Assembly: GCF_024206475.1 (NCBI RefSeq)
Contig: NZ_JAMBPR010000069.1
Location: forward strand, 1 to 49,039
Origin: Paraburkholderia sp. CNPSo 3274
GTDB taxonomy: Bacteria > Pseudomonadota > Gammaproteobacteria > Burkholderiales > Burkholderiaceae
Reading direction: 5' to 3'
Length of the DNA stretch: 49,039 nt
Made by a program: the position numbers and the translations under genes. Shown here piece after piece: positions 41,091-49,039 of this stretch (the first letter of the stretch is position 1; each line of letters opens with the position of its first letter). The notes beneath the pieces were generated by a model. It did no database searches. It saw only the letters and a list, made by a program, of their open reading frames with translations, and had not been told where the DNA came from.

Positions 41091-42374
41091 TTAGCGGAGG
41101 TTATAGAACGCCGACTTGCCCGGGTAGCTGGCGATATCACCGAGATCTTCCTCGATGCGCAGCAGCTGGTTGTACTTCGAGATGCGGTCGCTGCGTGAGA
41201 GCGAACCGGTCTTGATCTGACCCGCGTTCAGGCCCACGGCGATGTCAGCGATCGTCGAGTCTTCGGTTTCGCCCGAGCGGTGCGAGATCACGGCCGTGTA
41301 ACCGGCGCGCTTGGCCATTTCGATTGCCGCGAAGGTTTCCGTCAGCGTGCCGATCTGGTTGATCTTGATAAGGATCGAGTTGGCGATGCCCTTCTCGATG
41401 CCTTCCTTCAGGATTCGCGTGTTGGTGACGAACAGGTCGTCGCCCACGAGCTGGACCTTCTTGCCGAGCTTGTCGGTGAGCGTCTTCCAGCCTGCCCAGT
41501 CGCTTTCGTGCATGCCGTCTTCGATCGAGACGATCGGGAACTTGTCGGCGAGGTTCGCGAGGTAGTCCGCGAACTCCGTCGACGACAGTTGCAGGCCTTC
41601 GCCCGCGAGCTGGTACTTGCCGTCGTGGTAGAACTCGCTCGCTGCGCAGTCGAGCGCGAGCAGGACGTCTTCACCGGCGCGGTAGCCTGCCTTCTCGATG
41701 GCTTGCAGGATGGTCGAGAGGCACTCGTCGTTGCTGCCGAAGTTCGGTGCGAAGCCGCCTTCGTCGCCCACTGCCGTGCTCATGCCACGATCCGAGAGGA
41801 TCTTCTTGAGCGCGTGGAACACTTCCGCGCCGCAACGCAGTGCTTCACGGAAGGTCGGCTGGCTCACCGGCACGATCATGAATTCCTGAATGTCGAGGCT
41901 GTTGTTCGCGTGCGCGCCGCCGTTGACGATGTTCATCATCGGGACCGGCAGTTGCATCGCGCCCGAGCCGCCGAAGTAGCGGTACAGCGGCAGGCCGGCC
42001 TCTTCAGCGGCGGCCTTCGCAACAGCCATCGAAACGGCCAGCATGGCGTTTGCGCCAAGGCGCGACTTGTTGTCGGTGCCGTCGAGCTCGAGCAGGGTCT
42101 TGTCGAGGAAAGCTTGTTCCGACGCGTCGAGGCCCATGATCGCCTCGGAGATTTCGGTGTTGATGTGCTCGACGGCCTTCAGCACGCCCTTGCCGTTGTA
42201 GCGGCCGGCTTCGCCGTCGCGCAGTTCGATCGCTTCACGCGAGCCCGTGGATGCGCCCGACGGCACCGCCGCGCGGCCCATCGTGCCCGATTCGAGCAGC
42301 ACGTCGCATTCGACGGTGGGATTGCCGCGCGAATCCAGAATCTCGCGACCGATGATATCTACGATTGCACTCAT
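41091..42374 (-). CDS. eno: Enolase
   Basis: 427 residues from ATG 42374 (MSAIVDIIGREILDSRGNPT), with GAGGAAA upstream; the frame is open further upstream but that part is leader. Catalytic signature SHRSGETEDSTIADIAV and the magnesium-binding VSIEDGMHESDW are visible. Interconverts 2-phosphoglycerate and phosphoenolpyruvate; also part of the RNA degradosome in some bacteria. Confidence 0.98.
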   Translation of the reverse strand: MSAIVDIIGREILDSRGNPTVECDVLLESGTMGRAAVPSGASTGSREAIELRDGEAGRYNGKGVLKAVEHINTEISEAIMGLDASEQAFLDKTLLELDGTDNKSRLGANAMLAVSMAVAKAAAEEAGLPLYRYFGGSGAMQLPVPMMNIVNGGAHANNSLDIQEFMIVPVSQPTFREALRCGAEVFHALKKILSDRGMSTAVGDEGGFAPNFGSNDECLSTILQAIEKAGYRAGEDVLLALDCAASEFYHDGKYQLAGEGLQLSSTEFADYLANLADKFPIVSIEDGMHESDWAGWKTLTDKLGKKVQLVGDDLFVTNTRILKEGIEKGIANSILIKINQIGTLTETFAAIEMAKRAGYTAVISHRSGETEDSTIADIAVGLNAGQIKTGSLSRSDRISKYNQLLRIEEDLGDIASYPGKSAFYNLR

Positions 42375-42708
42375 GGTTTCCTCAGGAAATGACAGTAATT
42401 CTTGCGCGAGCTGCGCCGCCTGCTGCATCGGCCCGCGAGGCACAGTTTCTATGCTCGTTCGGGGCACACTGTCACATGGGACAGGCTGCGTGCTCGCCAG
42501 GTTCAACTTGCCGCAGCGCGACGGTCACGTTCCAGTGACCGATGCGCTGCCACGCTGCCTTGTACATCGAGCGCGGTGCCTTGGCTCCGCTGCGCACAGC
42601 ATGATGTCGTTGCATGACACCGCTGTGCGCGCGTTCCTGCGCCGCGCTGCTCCTCCATCGCGCCGCTCATGCAATCGAAGCGGCGCGCTGTACTACGTAA
42701 TTGCCGGC
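42375..42708. other. Intergenic gap between kdsA and eno
   Basis: 334 bases with no gene I can support on either strand. It contains one clean hairpin (CGGTCAC 42522-42528 / GTGACCG 42535-42541, 6-nt loop) without a T-run. A small DUF1330 gene that I recall between kdsA and eno in some Burkholderia is not visible here, nor any remnant of it. Confidence 0.5.
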
Positions 42709-43563
42709 TTAGCTGAAGTCGTTCTCGAGGAACGGCGTGCGCTTGACCGCCTGGTCGAGCGTCACGAGGGTTTCGAGCAGGTCGGCCATGCGGTTAAGCG
42801 GCACGGCGTTCGGGCCGTCGGACTTCGCCTGCGCGGGGTTCGGGTGCGTCTCCATGAAGAGACCCGCCACGCCCGTAGCGACGGCCGCGCGAGCCAGCAC
42901 CGGCACGAATTCGCGCTGACCGCCCGAGCTCGTGCCCTGCCCGCCCGGCAACTGCACCGAGTGGGTCACGTCCATCACGACCGGCGCCCCCGTCTCGCGC
43001 ATGATAGCGAGCGAGCGCATGTCCGAGACGAGGTTGTTGTAACCGAACGAAACACCACGCTCGCAGGCGAAGAAGCGGTCTTCGGAAAGACCCGCCTCAC
43101 GCGCGGCTTCGCGAGCCTTGTCGATCACGTTCTTCATGTCGTGCGGCGCGAGGAACTGGCCTTTCTTGATGTTGACAGGCTTGCCCGAGCGCGCGCATGC
43201 GTGGATGAAGTCGGTCTGGCGGCACAGGAACGCGGGCGTCTGCAGCACGTCTACGACCGAAGCCACGGGCCCGATCTCTTCTTCCGCGTGCACGTCGGTC
43301 AGCACGGGCAAGCCGAGCTGACGCTTCACTTCGGAAAGGATGCGCAGGCCCTCGTCCATCCCGAGGCCACGAAACGACTTGCCGCTCGAACGATTGGCCT
43401 TGTCGTAAGACGACTTGTAGATGAACGGAATGCCGAGCTTCGACGTGATTTCCTTCAGGCGGCCCGCCGTGTCGATCGTCATCTGTTCGGATTCGACGAC
43501 ACAGGTGCCCGCGATCAGGAAGAACGGCTTGTCGAGGCCTACCTCGAAACCGCACAGATTCAT
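42709..43563 (-). CDS. kdsA: KdsA, 3-deoxy-D-manno-octulosonate 8-phosphate synthase
   Basis: 284 residues. Opens with CGFEVGLDKPFFLIAGTCVV; the substrate loop YKSSYDKANRSSGKSFRGLG and DVTHSVQLPGGQGTSSGGQR fit the family. Makes KDO8P from PEP and arabinose 5-phosphate for LPS. Its start overlaps the pyrG stop by 4 bp (ATGA), so the two are translationally coupled. Confidence 0.97.
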   Translation of the reverse strand: MNLCGFEVGLDKPFFLIAGTCVVESEQMTIDTAGRLKEITSKLGIPFIYKSSYDKANRSSGKSFRGLGMDEGLRILSEVKRQLGLPVLTDVHAEEEIGPVASVVDVLQTPAFLCRQTDFIHACARSGKPVNIKKGQFLAPHDMKNVIDKAREAAREAGLSEDRFFACERGVSFGYNNLVSDMRSLAIMRETGAPVVMDVTHSVQLPGGQGTSSGGQREFVPVLARAAVATGVAGLFMETHPNPAQAKSDGPNAVPLNRMADLLETLVTLDQAVKRTPFLENDFS

Positions 43564-45221
43564 GCTTTCTCCTCGGCGCGCGCCTCATGGTGCGCGACTG
43601 CCGCTTCGACATACGCCTTGAAGAGCGGATGGCCGTCACGCGGCGTGGACGTGAATTCCGGGTGGAACTGGACGCCGACGAACCACGGGTGCATGTCGCG
43701 CGGCAGTTCCATCATTTCCGGCAGATCTTCAGTCGGCGTACGGGCGCTGATGATAAGGCCGCCGGCTTCGAGCTTGGGCACGTAGCCGTTATTGACTTCA
43801 TAACGGTGACGGTGGCGCTCGTTCACGTCCTTGCCATAGATTTCTGCCGCGAGCGTGCCGGGCTTGATCGGGCAGCGCTGCGAACCCAGGCGCATCGTGC
43901 CGCCGAGATCCGAGTTTTCGGTGCGCTTCTCGACCTTGCCTTCGCGGTCGGCCCATTCGGTGATGAGCGCGACGACGCGGTCGGGCGTGTCCGGATCGAA
44001 TTCCGTGCTGTTCGCGTGCTTCAGGCCCACCACGTCGCGCGCGAATTCGATGACGGCGAGCTGCATGCCGAGGCAGATGCCGAGGTACGGCACCTTCGCT
44101 TCGCGAGCGTACTGGATGGCCTTGATCTTGCCTTCGGTGCCGCGACGGCCGAAACCGCCCGGCACGAGGATCGCGTCGAGATGCTTGAGGCCCTCGACAC
44201 CCTCTTCGTCGATCTGCTCGGAGTCGATGTACTCGATGTTCACCTTCGCCGAGGTCTTGATCGACGCGTGGCGCAGCGCTTCGATGAGCGACTTGTACGA
44301 CTCGGTCAGGTCGACGTACTTGCCGACCATGCCGATCGTGACTTCGTGCTTCGGATGCTCGAGCTTCTCGACCATTTCCGCCCACATCGACAGATCGGCC
44401 GGCTTGGCGGATAGCTTCAGTTCGTCGCACACGATCGAGTCGAGGCCCTGGTCGTGCAGCATCTGCGGGATCTTGTAGATGCTGTCGGCGTCCCACACCG
44501 AGATCACGGCGTCTTCGGGCACGTTCGAGAACATCGAGATCTTCGAGCGCTCGTCGTCGGGAATGCGGCGGTCGGCGCGGCACAGCAGCACGTTCGGATA
44601 GATACCGATTTCGCGCAGCTTCTGCACGCTGTGCTGCGTGGGCTTGGTCTTGAGCTCACCCGCCGTGGCGATGAACGGCACGAGCGTGAGGTGCACGAAG
44701 CACGCGCTGTTACGGCCAAGGCGCAGGCTCATCTGACGCGCGGCTTCGAGGAACGGCAGCGACTCGATGTCGCCCACCGTGCCGCCTACTTCGACGATCG
44801 CGACATCCGGCTCACCGCACGTCGCCGATGCGGCGCCGCGTTCGATGAACGCCTGGATCTCGTTCGTGATGTGCGGAATGACCTGCACGGTCTTGCCCAG
44901 ATAGTCGCCGCGGCGTTCCTTGCGGATCACCGATTCGTAAATCTGGCCCGTGGTGAAGTTGTTGGCCTTGCGCATCTTCGTGGAGATGAAGCGCTCGTAG
45001 TGGCCAAGGTCGAGGTCGGTTTCCGCTCCGTCTTCCGTCACGAACACTTCGCCGTGCTGAAACGGGCTCATCGTGCCGGGGTCGACGTTGATGTAGGGAT
45101 CGAGCTTGAGGAGGGTGACTTTCAGACCGCGCGATTCGAGGATCGCGGCGAGGGAGGCGGCGGCAATACCCTTGCCAAGGGAGGAAACTACGCCGCCGGT
45201 GACGAAAACATATTTGGTCAT
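43560..45221 (-). CDS. pyrG: CTP synthase
   Basis: 553 residues from ATG 45221 (MTKYVFVTGGVVSSLGKG). N-terminal synthetase domain with the P-loop, then a class I glutamine amidotransferase domain with the nucleophile cysteine in YLGICLGMQLAV and the His/Glu pair in GVQFHPEFTS. Aminates UTP to CTP. First gene of pyrG-kdsA; a -10 element lies 26 bp upstream. Confidence 0.98.
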   Translation of the reverse strand: MTKYVFVTGGVVSSLGKGIAAASLAAILESRGLKVTLLKLDPYINVDPGTMSPFQHGEVFVTEDGAETDLDLGHYERFISTKMRKANNFTTGQIYESVIRKERRGDYLGKTVQVIPHITNEIQAFIERGAASATCGEPDVAIVEVGGTVGDIESLPFLEAARQMSLRLGRNSACFVHLTLVPFIATAGELKTKPTQHSVQKLREIGIYPNVLLCRADRRIPDDERSKISMFSNVPEDAVISVWDADSIYKIPQMLHDQGLDSIVCDELKLSAKPADLSMWAEMVEKLEHPKHEVTIGMVGKYVDLTESYKSLIEALRHASIKTSAKVNIEYIDSEQIDEEGVEGLKHLDAILVPGGFGRRGTEGKIKAIQYAREAKVPYLGICLGMQLAVIEFARDVVGLKHANSTEFDPDTPDRVVALITEWADREGKVEKRTENSDLGGTMRLGSQRCPIKPGTLAAEIYGKDVNERHRHRYEVNNGYVPKLEAGGLIISARTPTEDLPEMMELPRDMHPWFVGVQFHPEFTSTPRDGHPLFKAYVEAAVAHHEARAEEKA

Positions 45222-45246
45222 CGCTGGATGCTCGCGGGAAAAACGG

Positions 45247-45252
45247 ATTATA
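45247..45252 (-). promoter_or_regulatory. Candidate -10 of pyrG
   Basis: Consensus TATAAT on the minus strand, 26 bp before the pyrG ATG. A clear -35 at the right spacing is missing. The short distance implies a leader of about 15-20 nt, with no room for a long attenuator. Confidence 0.45.
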
Positions 45253-45360
45253 CCTGAAAGCAAGGGCTAACCCTGCATTTTGAGCGAGCAGAAACGATGC
45301 GCGGCGCGTAGCCCTGCGCTGTACCCTGCCCCGCAAGCAGCCGCGCCGAAAGACGGCCGC

Positions 45361-46164
45361 TCAGGCTCCGTTTTCCATGGCGTAAAGCATGCGCTGCACC
45401 GCGCGCGCGGTCTCGATCGGACGCTCCATGGGATACAGATGACTGCCCTCGATCCACTCGAAGCGCTCGCCGGCAATGCGCCGTGTTGCCGCAAGCCCGA
45501 CCTGGCGGACTTCGCGCGACTGCGTGCCCGCGACGAAGCTCACCGGCACGGGCGACCCGTGCACGAGTCGCGCGCCGAGCGTGTGCGGCAGCGTGCGGTA
45601 AATCATGTATTCGGTGTGGCGGTCGAAGGCGAGCGTGCGGCCGCCGTCGACCGAGGTCTGAGGAATGCCGAAGTCGACATAGTCGGATAGCACGCGCTCG
45701 TCCCAGCGCGCGAACGCCGCCTTCGAATGGAAATGCCGCCAGGCCTCGTCGCGGCTCGCCCAGTTCGTGCGGCGCGTGCGCGTGGCGACGGCAGGCGACA
45801 GGCGGTCGTCGAGGCCGGTCCACTGCGAAACCCGCAGCATGCTGCTGCGCCAGCCCGCGATCACGGGCGAATCGAGCATCACGACGCCCTTGACCCACTG
45901 CGGCTTTTTCAGCGCGGCCATCAACGAGAGATAGCCGCCGAGCGAATGGCCGACGAGCCACACGGGCTCCTCGTAGGTGCGGCCAATGTCGTCGAGCAGT
46001 TGCTCGACGAGATGCGGCCAGTCGCGGGTGACCGGAAAGCGCGCGTCGTGGCCGATGCGCTCGATGTAGCGCAGCTCGTAGTTGTCGCCCAGTTCGGCGA
46101 AGAACGTGCGATACGTCGAGGCCGGAAAGCCATTCGCGTGCGAGAAATGGATGACGTTTTTCAA
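45361..46164 (-). CDS. Alpha/beta hydrolase
   Basis: 267 residues. HSHANGFP near the start (oxyanion region), nucleophile elbow GHSLGGY with Ser74, and a late His in EGSHLYPMERP. No lid domain signature that fixes the substrate. Located between pyrG and comEC on the same strand; starts 76 bp after comEC ends and may share its transcript. Confidence 0.88.
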   Translation of the reverse strand: MKNVIHFSHANGFPASTYRTFFAELGDNYELRYIERIGHDARFPVTRDWPHLVEQLLDDIGRTYEEPVWLVGHSLGGYLSLMAALKKPQWVKGVVMLDSPVIAGWRSSMLRVSQWTGLDDRLSPAVATRTRRTNWASRDEAWRHFHSKAAFARWDERVLSDYVDFGIPQTSVDGGRTLAFDRHTEYMIYRTLPHTLGARLVHGSPVPVSFVAGTQSREVRQVGLAATRRIAGERFEWIEGSHLYPMERPIETARAVQRMLYAMENGA

Positions 46165-46240
46165 AGGCGGCTTGTCTCTCTATTTTGTTGATCTCTTTCG
46201 TCGTTCGCGCTTTCGCTCACGCTGCTATCGGCCCGGCGCG

Positions 46241-48775
46241 TCATTCCTGCGTTGGCAGGTCCATCCAGTAGCGCCGCTGCGTATCGCGAAAGCGCTCGAC
46301 GGCGAGTGCGCCGGGTCGAGCCTCGACCCGCGCGGCGCCATCCGCGTCGCTGCGCGCGAGCACGATCTGGCGGGCCGCGTAGCGCGCGTAGACGCCCGGA
46401 TGCGGATGATGAAAGCGGTTCAGATAGCCTACCTGAAATATCGCGACGAGCGGCCAGACAGAATCGAGGAACGGTTCAGTCGACGAGCTGCGGCTGCCGT
46501 GGTGCGGCACGACCAGCACCTGTGCGCGCAGCCGCACAGGGTCGCGCGCGACCAGCGTGCGTTCGACGCCCGCTTCGATGTCGGCGGCGATCAGCGCGGA
46601 AACCAGGCCGTCTCGCGCGTTGGGCGCGGCGCTTGCCGCCGCCATCACCCGCAGGACGCAGCAATGCGCATTGGGTTTGCCCGCGAGCGGCCCGGGGTCG
46701 GGCCACAGCACCTCGAAGTCGACGCCATCCCATCGCCAGCGCTGTCCCGCGGCGCACTGCACGGTCCGCGCGCCCTTTGTGCGCGCGCTCGCCCACAGCG
46801 GATGCGAGGGCAGTATGGCGGCCACGAATGTCCCCACGTCGACGGCATCGAGCACAGCTTGCGCGCCGCCCGAATGATCGGAGTCGTCGTGGCTGATCAT
46901 CAGCGCGTCAAGGCGCCCTATGCCGTGCGCCTGCAGGTACGGAACGACGATGCGCTCGCCCGCCTGCGTGGACTCGGGGCCCGGGCCCGCGTCGAAAAGC
47001 AGGCGATGCCGGGCGGTTTCGACCAGCACCGATGTGCCCTGCCCAATGTCGAGCGCCGTGAGCCGGAAAGCGCCCGGCGGGGTGCCCGTGGGCGCAGGCA
47101 GCAGTAACGGCAGCCACGTGAAGGGCGCGATCCAGCGCAGCGGCCAGCCGCGCGGCGCAAGCCACCAGGCGACGCCCACGGCAGCACAGGCGAGCGGCCA
47201 CGCTCCGGGTTGCGGCAACCGCAGAACCGCCCACGGCAGGCTCTCCATCGCGCTCAGCGCCACGGCCAGCCAATCGAGGCAGCTATGCGCCGCGCGCAGC
47301 GCGAGCGCGTCGATCGGCGCGGGCAGCGCTGCGCTCGCGATGACCAGCGGCGTGACGAGCATGCTCACCCAGGGAATCGCAAACGCATTGGCGACCGGAC
47401 CGATGAGCGGTATTTGCGCGAACCAGTACGCTGTGAGCGGCGCGAGCGCCAGCGTCACGGCCCACTGCACACGAGCGCTATCGCCAAGGCGTGACGCAAG
47501 ACGTCGTAGCGCCCCGCGCCAGCCGCCGGCCGGAAAAATCATGGCGGCAAGACGTCGCAGCCAGCCGTCGCGCGCGGTCGGCCCCGCCAATGGCTCAGTT
47601 CGGTCGCGCATCGGATCGGCGGCGTCCGCGGCAGAATCCTGCGGCGCGTCCCTGTGCAAACGCGGTACGCCACTCGCCGCGAAGAGGATCGCCCCGACCG
47701 CGCAAAACGAAAGCCAGAAGCCGGCTGCCGTCACCGCCCACGGATCGCGCAGCAGCACAAGCCCGAGCGCCCACGCGAGCACGTGCGAGCGCGCGACCTC
47801 GCGCCCGGCGAACAGCACGAGCGCGACGACCGCCAGCATCCAGAGCGCGCGCTGCACCGGCACATTGAAGCCGGCGATCGCGGCATACACTCCCGCTACG
47901 AGCAACGCGCCCGCAACGGCAACCCTCTGCGCGGGCACGATGAGCGGCGCCTCGACGCCGCGCCAGCGGGCGCGCCGCCACAGCACGCCCGCGCCCCACC
48001 CCGCGAGCCCCGCGACGAACGCGAGATGCAGCCCGGAAATCGCCACCAGATGGCTCGTGCCCGTATTGCGCATGAGACGCCTGTCCGCGTCGCTGACCGC
48101 GTCCTGCGCGCCGATTGCGAGCGCGATGACGATGCCGCGATGCGGCGCATCGCCGAGCACCGCGTCGACGCGCGCACGCAGCGCGGCGCGAGCCCGCTCG
48201 ATGCGCACGCCGATGCCGGTGGCGTCAACGGGCAGACGCACGGCATGCCCGGGATCGCTGACATAGCCGCTGGCGCGCACGCCGCGCGCGAGCAGCGCGG
48301 CTTCCGTGTCGCGCAGGCCGAAGTTGCCGTTGCCATGCGGGCGTTTGAGCCGCACGGCAAGGCGCCAGCGCGCGCCGGGCACAAGCGGCGGCGGCGGAGC
48401 CTCGCGCGCCACCCACGACAATTGAATCAAATGCGGTAGCGGCGTGGCGGCTTTGTGCGCTTCCCAGGATTCGACGCGAAAGAGGAAGCTCGCGCCGTTC
48501 GCGCCGTAAGAAGGCAAGCTGGAGATATAGCCGGTGATGTCTATGTCGCGCGTCTGCCAGGCAGCCGGAAGCGCCTCTGCAAGCCGCGTTTCGGCGCGCC
48601 ACGCCGCGTAGCCAAAGCCCGCGCATCCGGCCGCAAACCACACCGCCGCCCAGCCGCTCGCGATGCGCCAGCGTCGCCCGCAAGACAAGCCGAACACCCG
48701 GCGAGACGTTTCGCGAGACTCATCCGCCGGTTGCGCGACGCCCAACGCCCATGCCGCCCACCCGGCCGCAAGCAC
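46241..48775 (-). CDS. comEC: DNA uptake channel ComEC/Rec2, possibly 5'-truncated
   Basis: 844 residues from a GTG at 48775. N-terminal DUF4131 OB-like region (DIDITGYISSLPSY), competence domain with many helices (IAIGAQDAVSDAD-like stretch and RNTGTSHLVAISGLHLAFV), and a C-terminal metallo-beta-lactamase domain with ISHDDSDHSGG. ComEC moves single-stranded DNA through the inner membrane in natural transformation. The start is doubtful: the GTG has no Shine-Dalgarno site, the frame is open for at least 15 codons upstream, and sequence resembling an IS66 end begins about 16 bp further on. The native first codons may have been removed by the insertion. Confidence 0.85.
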   Translation of the reverse strand: MLAAGWAAWALGVAQPADESRETSRRVFGLSCGRRWRIASGWAAVWFAAGCAGFGYAAWRAETRLAEALPAAWQTRDIDITGYISSLPSYGANGASFLFRVESWEAHKAATPLPHLIQLSWVAREAPPPPLVPGARWRLAVRLKRPHGNGNFGLRDTEAALLARGVRASGYVSDPGHAVRLPVDATGIGVRIERARAALRARVDAVLGDAPHRGIVIALAIGAQDAVSDADRRLMRNTGTSHLVAISGLHLAFVAGLAGWGAGVLWRRARWRGVEAPLIVPAQRVAVAGALLVAGVYAAIAGFNVPVQRALWMLAVVALVLFAGREVARSHVLAWALGLVLLRDPWAVTAAGFWLSFCAVGAILFAASGVPRLHRDAPQDSAADAADPMRDRTEPLAGPTARDGWLRRLAAMIFPAGGWRGALRRLASRLGDSARVQWAVTLALAPLTAYWFAQIPLIGPVANAFAIPWVSMLVTPLVIASAALPAPIDALALRAAHSCLDWLAVALSAMESLPWAVLRLPQPGAWPLACAAVGVAWWLAPRGWPLRWIAPFTWLPLLLPAPTGTPPGAFRLTALDIGQGTSVLVETARHRLLFDAGPGPESTQAGERIVVPYLQAHGIGRLDALMISHDDSDHSGGAQAVLDAVDVGTFVAAILPSHPLWASARTKGARTVQCAAGQRWRWDGVDFEVLWPDPGPLAGKPNAHCCVLRVMAAASAAPNARDGLVSALIAADIEAGVERTLVARDPVRLRAQVLVVPHHGSRSSSTEPFLDSVWPLVAIFQVGYLNRFHHPHPGVYARYAARQIVLARSDADGAARVEARPGALAVERFRDTQRRYWMDLPTQE

Positions 48776-48791
48776 GGTTGCCAGAACGAGC

Positions 48792-49039
48792 GTATGCGAT
48801 CCACGAACGACGCCCTTCAGAGTATGGTAGCGGAGCGCGTGAGGTGTGATAGTGATGCGGGTCAGCGGAGGTCCGCCGGCATTTTCCAGGGAAGCAACGC
48901 GTCGTAGTCGTCGACGGTTTTCGCCAGAGGCAGGTGTTGGAACAGCCAGGTGAGGTACCGGTAGGGATCGATGCTGTTTGCCTTGCAGGTCTCGACGAGC
49001 GTATAGAGATTGGCGCTCGCGTTCGCGCCTTCGACGGTG
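48792..49039 (-). mobile_element. End of an IS66-family insertion sequence
   Basis: The right edge of the window encodes the C-terminus of an IS66 TnpC transposase (see 48862-49039). Beyond its stop, GTATGCGATCCACGAACGAC (+ strand, from 48792) resembles the GTAAGCG-type terminal inverted repeat of IS66 elements, so I place the element end at 48792. GAACGAGC (48784-48791) would then be the 8-bp target duplication. The exact boundary is an inference; the other end lies outside. Confidence 0.6.
48862..49039 (-). CDS. tnpC: IS66-family transposase TnpC, C-terminal fragment
   Basis: 58 residues are visible before the TGA at 48862-48864; the rest lies beyond the window. The reading TVEGANASANLYTLVETCKA continues with NSIDPYRYLTWLFQHLPLAK and TVDDYDALLPWKMP, the typical end of IS66 transposases (LVETAKANGL-PY-YL-LPWN-like). 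The gene carries the DDE transposase of the element. It is in a different frame from comEC. Too short for ordinary ORF filters. Confidence 0.85.
   Translation of the reverse strand, partial: TVEGANASANLYTLVETCKANSIDPYRYLTWLFQHLPLAKTVDDYDALLPWKMPADLR

Noticed and set aside
42247..43785. 512-residue open frame on the + strand across eno, the gap and kdsA
   Set aside because: Antisense to two well-recognised genes, no ribosome site, Arg/His-rich shadow composition.
1..49039. CRISPR arrays, tRNA or rRNA genes, prophage or defence genes
   Set aside because: No regularly spaced direct repeats, no cloverleaf-like or rRNA-like sequence, and no phage or defence proteins were seen apart from the IS66 fragment.

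Overview
The window is a 49-kb stretch of core chromosome from a GC-rich betaproteobacterium, most likely Burkholderiaceae (Paraburkholderia, Caballeronia or Burkholderia). This rests on gene order and on how the translated proteins read; no database was searched. I identify 45 protein-coding genes (two cut by the window edges) and no tRNA, rRNA or CRISPR array. Gene density is high, and only three gaps exceed 300 bases.

Layout. 1-8.1 kb: 3' part of a ribosomal-oxygenase gene (roxA/ycfD type), a small Ala/Ser-rich lipoprotein, a YoaA-type helicase, a DUF465 protein, a Gln-rich coiled-coil envelope protein, and tex on the + strand. 8.1-10.1 kb: kup potassium transporter. 10.3-27.8 kb: a long minus-strand block read ndk, rlmN, rodZ, ispG, hisS, yfgM, bamB, der, hfq, hflX, hflK, hflC, DUF2065 (yjeT-like), hisZ, purA, phosphoribosyltransferase. 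It joins two neighbourhoods that are separate in E. coli (ndk to der; hfq to purA) and serves translation, envelope assembly, quality control and nucleotide metabolism. 28.1-32.6 kb: a Bax-inhibitor-1 family membrane protein (+), then (minus) a metallo-beta-lactamase-fold hydrolase, bamC, dapA and a methyltransferase. 32.6-36.2 kb: trpS, an M50 site-2 protease, yciO and a PHP phosphatase. 36.3-40.5 kb: an alpha/beta hydrolase and a DUF455 ferritin-like protein (minus), then a gamma-carbonic anhydrase, hslO (Hsp33) and a small lipoprotein (plus). 40.6-45.2 kb: pyrG, kdsA, eno, ftsB (minus). 45.4-48.8 kb: an alpha/beta hydrolase and comEC. The right edge holds the C-terminus of an IS66-family transposase.

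No complete, clearly novel multi-gene system is present. The most interesting points are: (1) an unlisted IS66 transposase end next to comEC, whose 5' end it may have removed; (2) a 431-bp gap between bamB and der holding six strong, different GC-rich inverted repeats; (3) an uncharacterised Gln-rich coiled-coil envelope protein with a Cys-pair motif; (4) a perfect palindrome over the -35 box of a good dapA promoter; (5) apparent absence of a pilW-type gene between rlmN and rodZ, which together with the comEC/IS66 arrangement hints at decay of pilus-linked competence.
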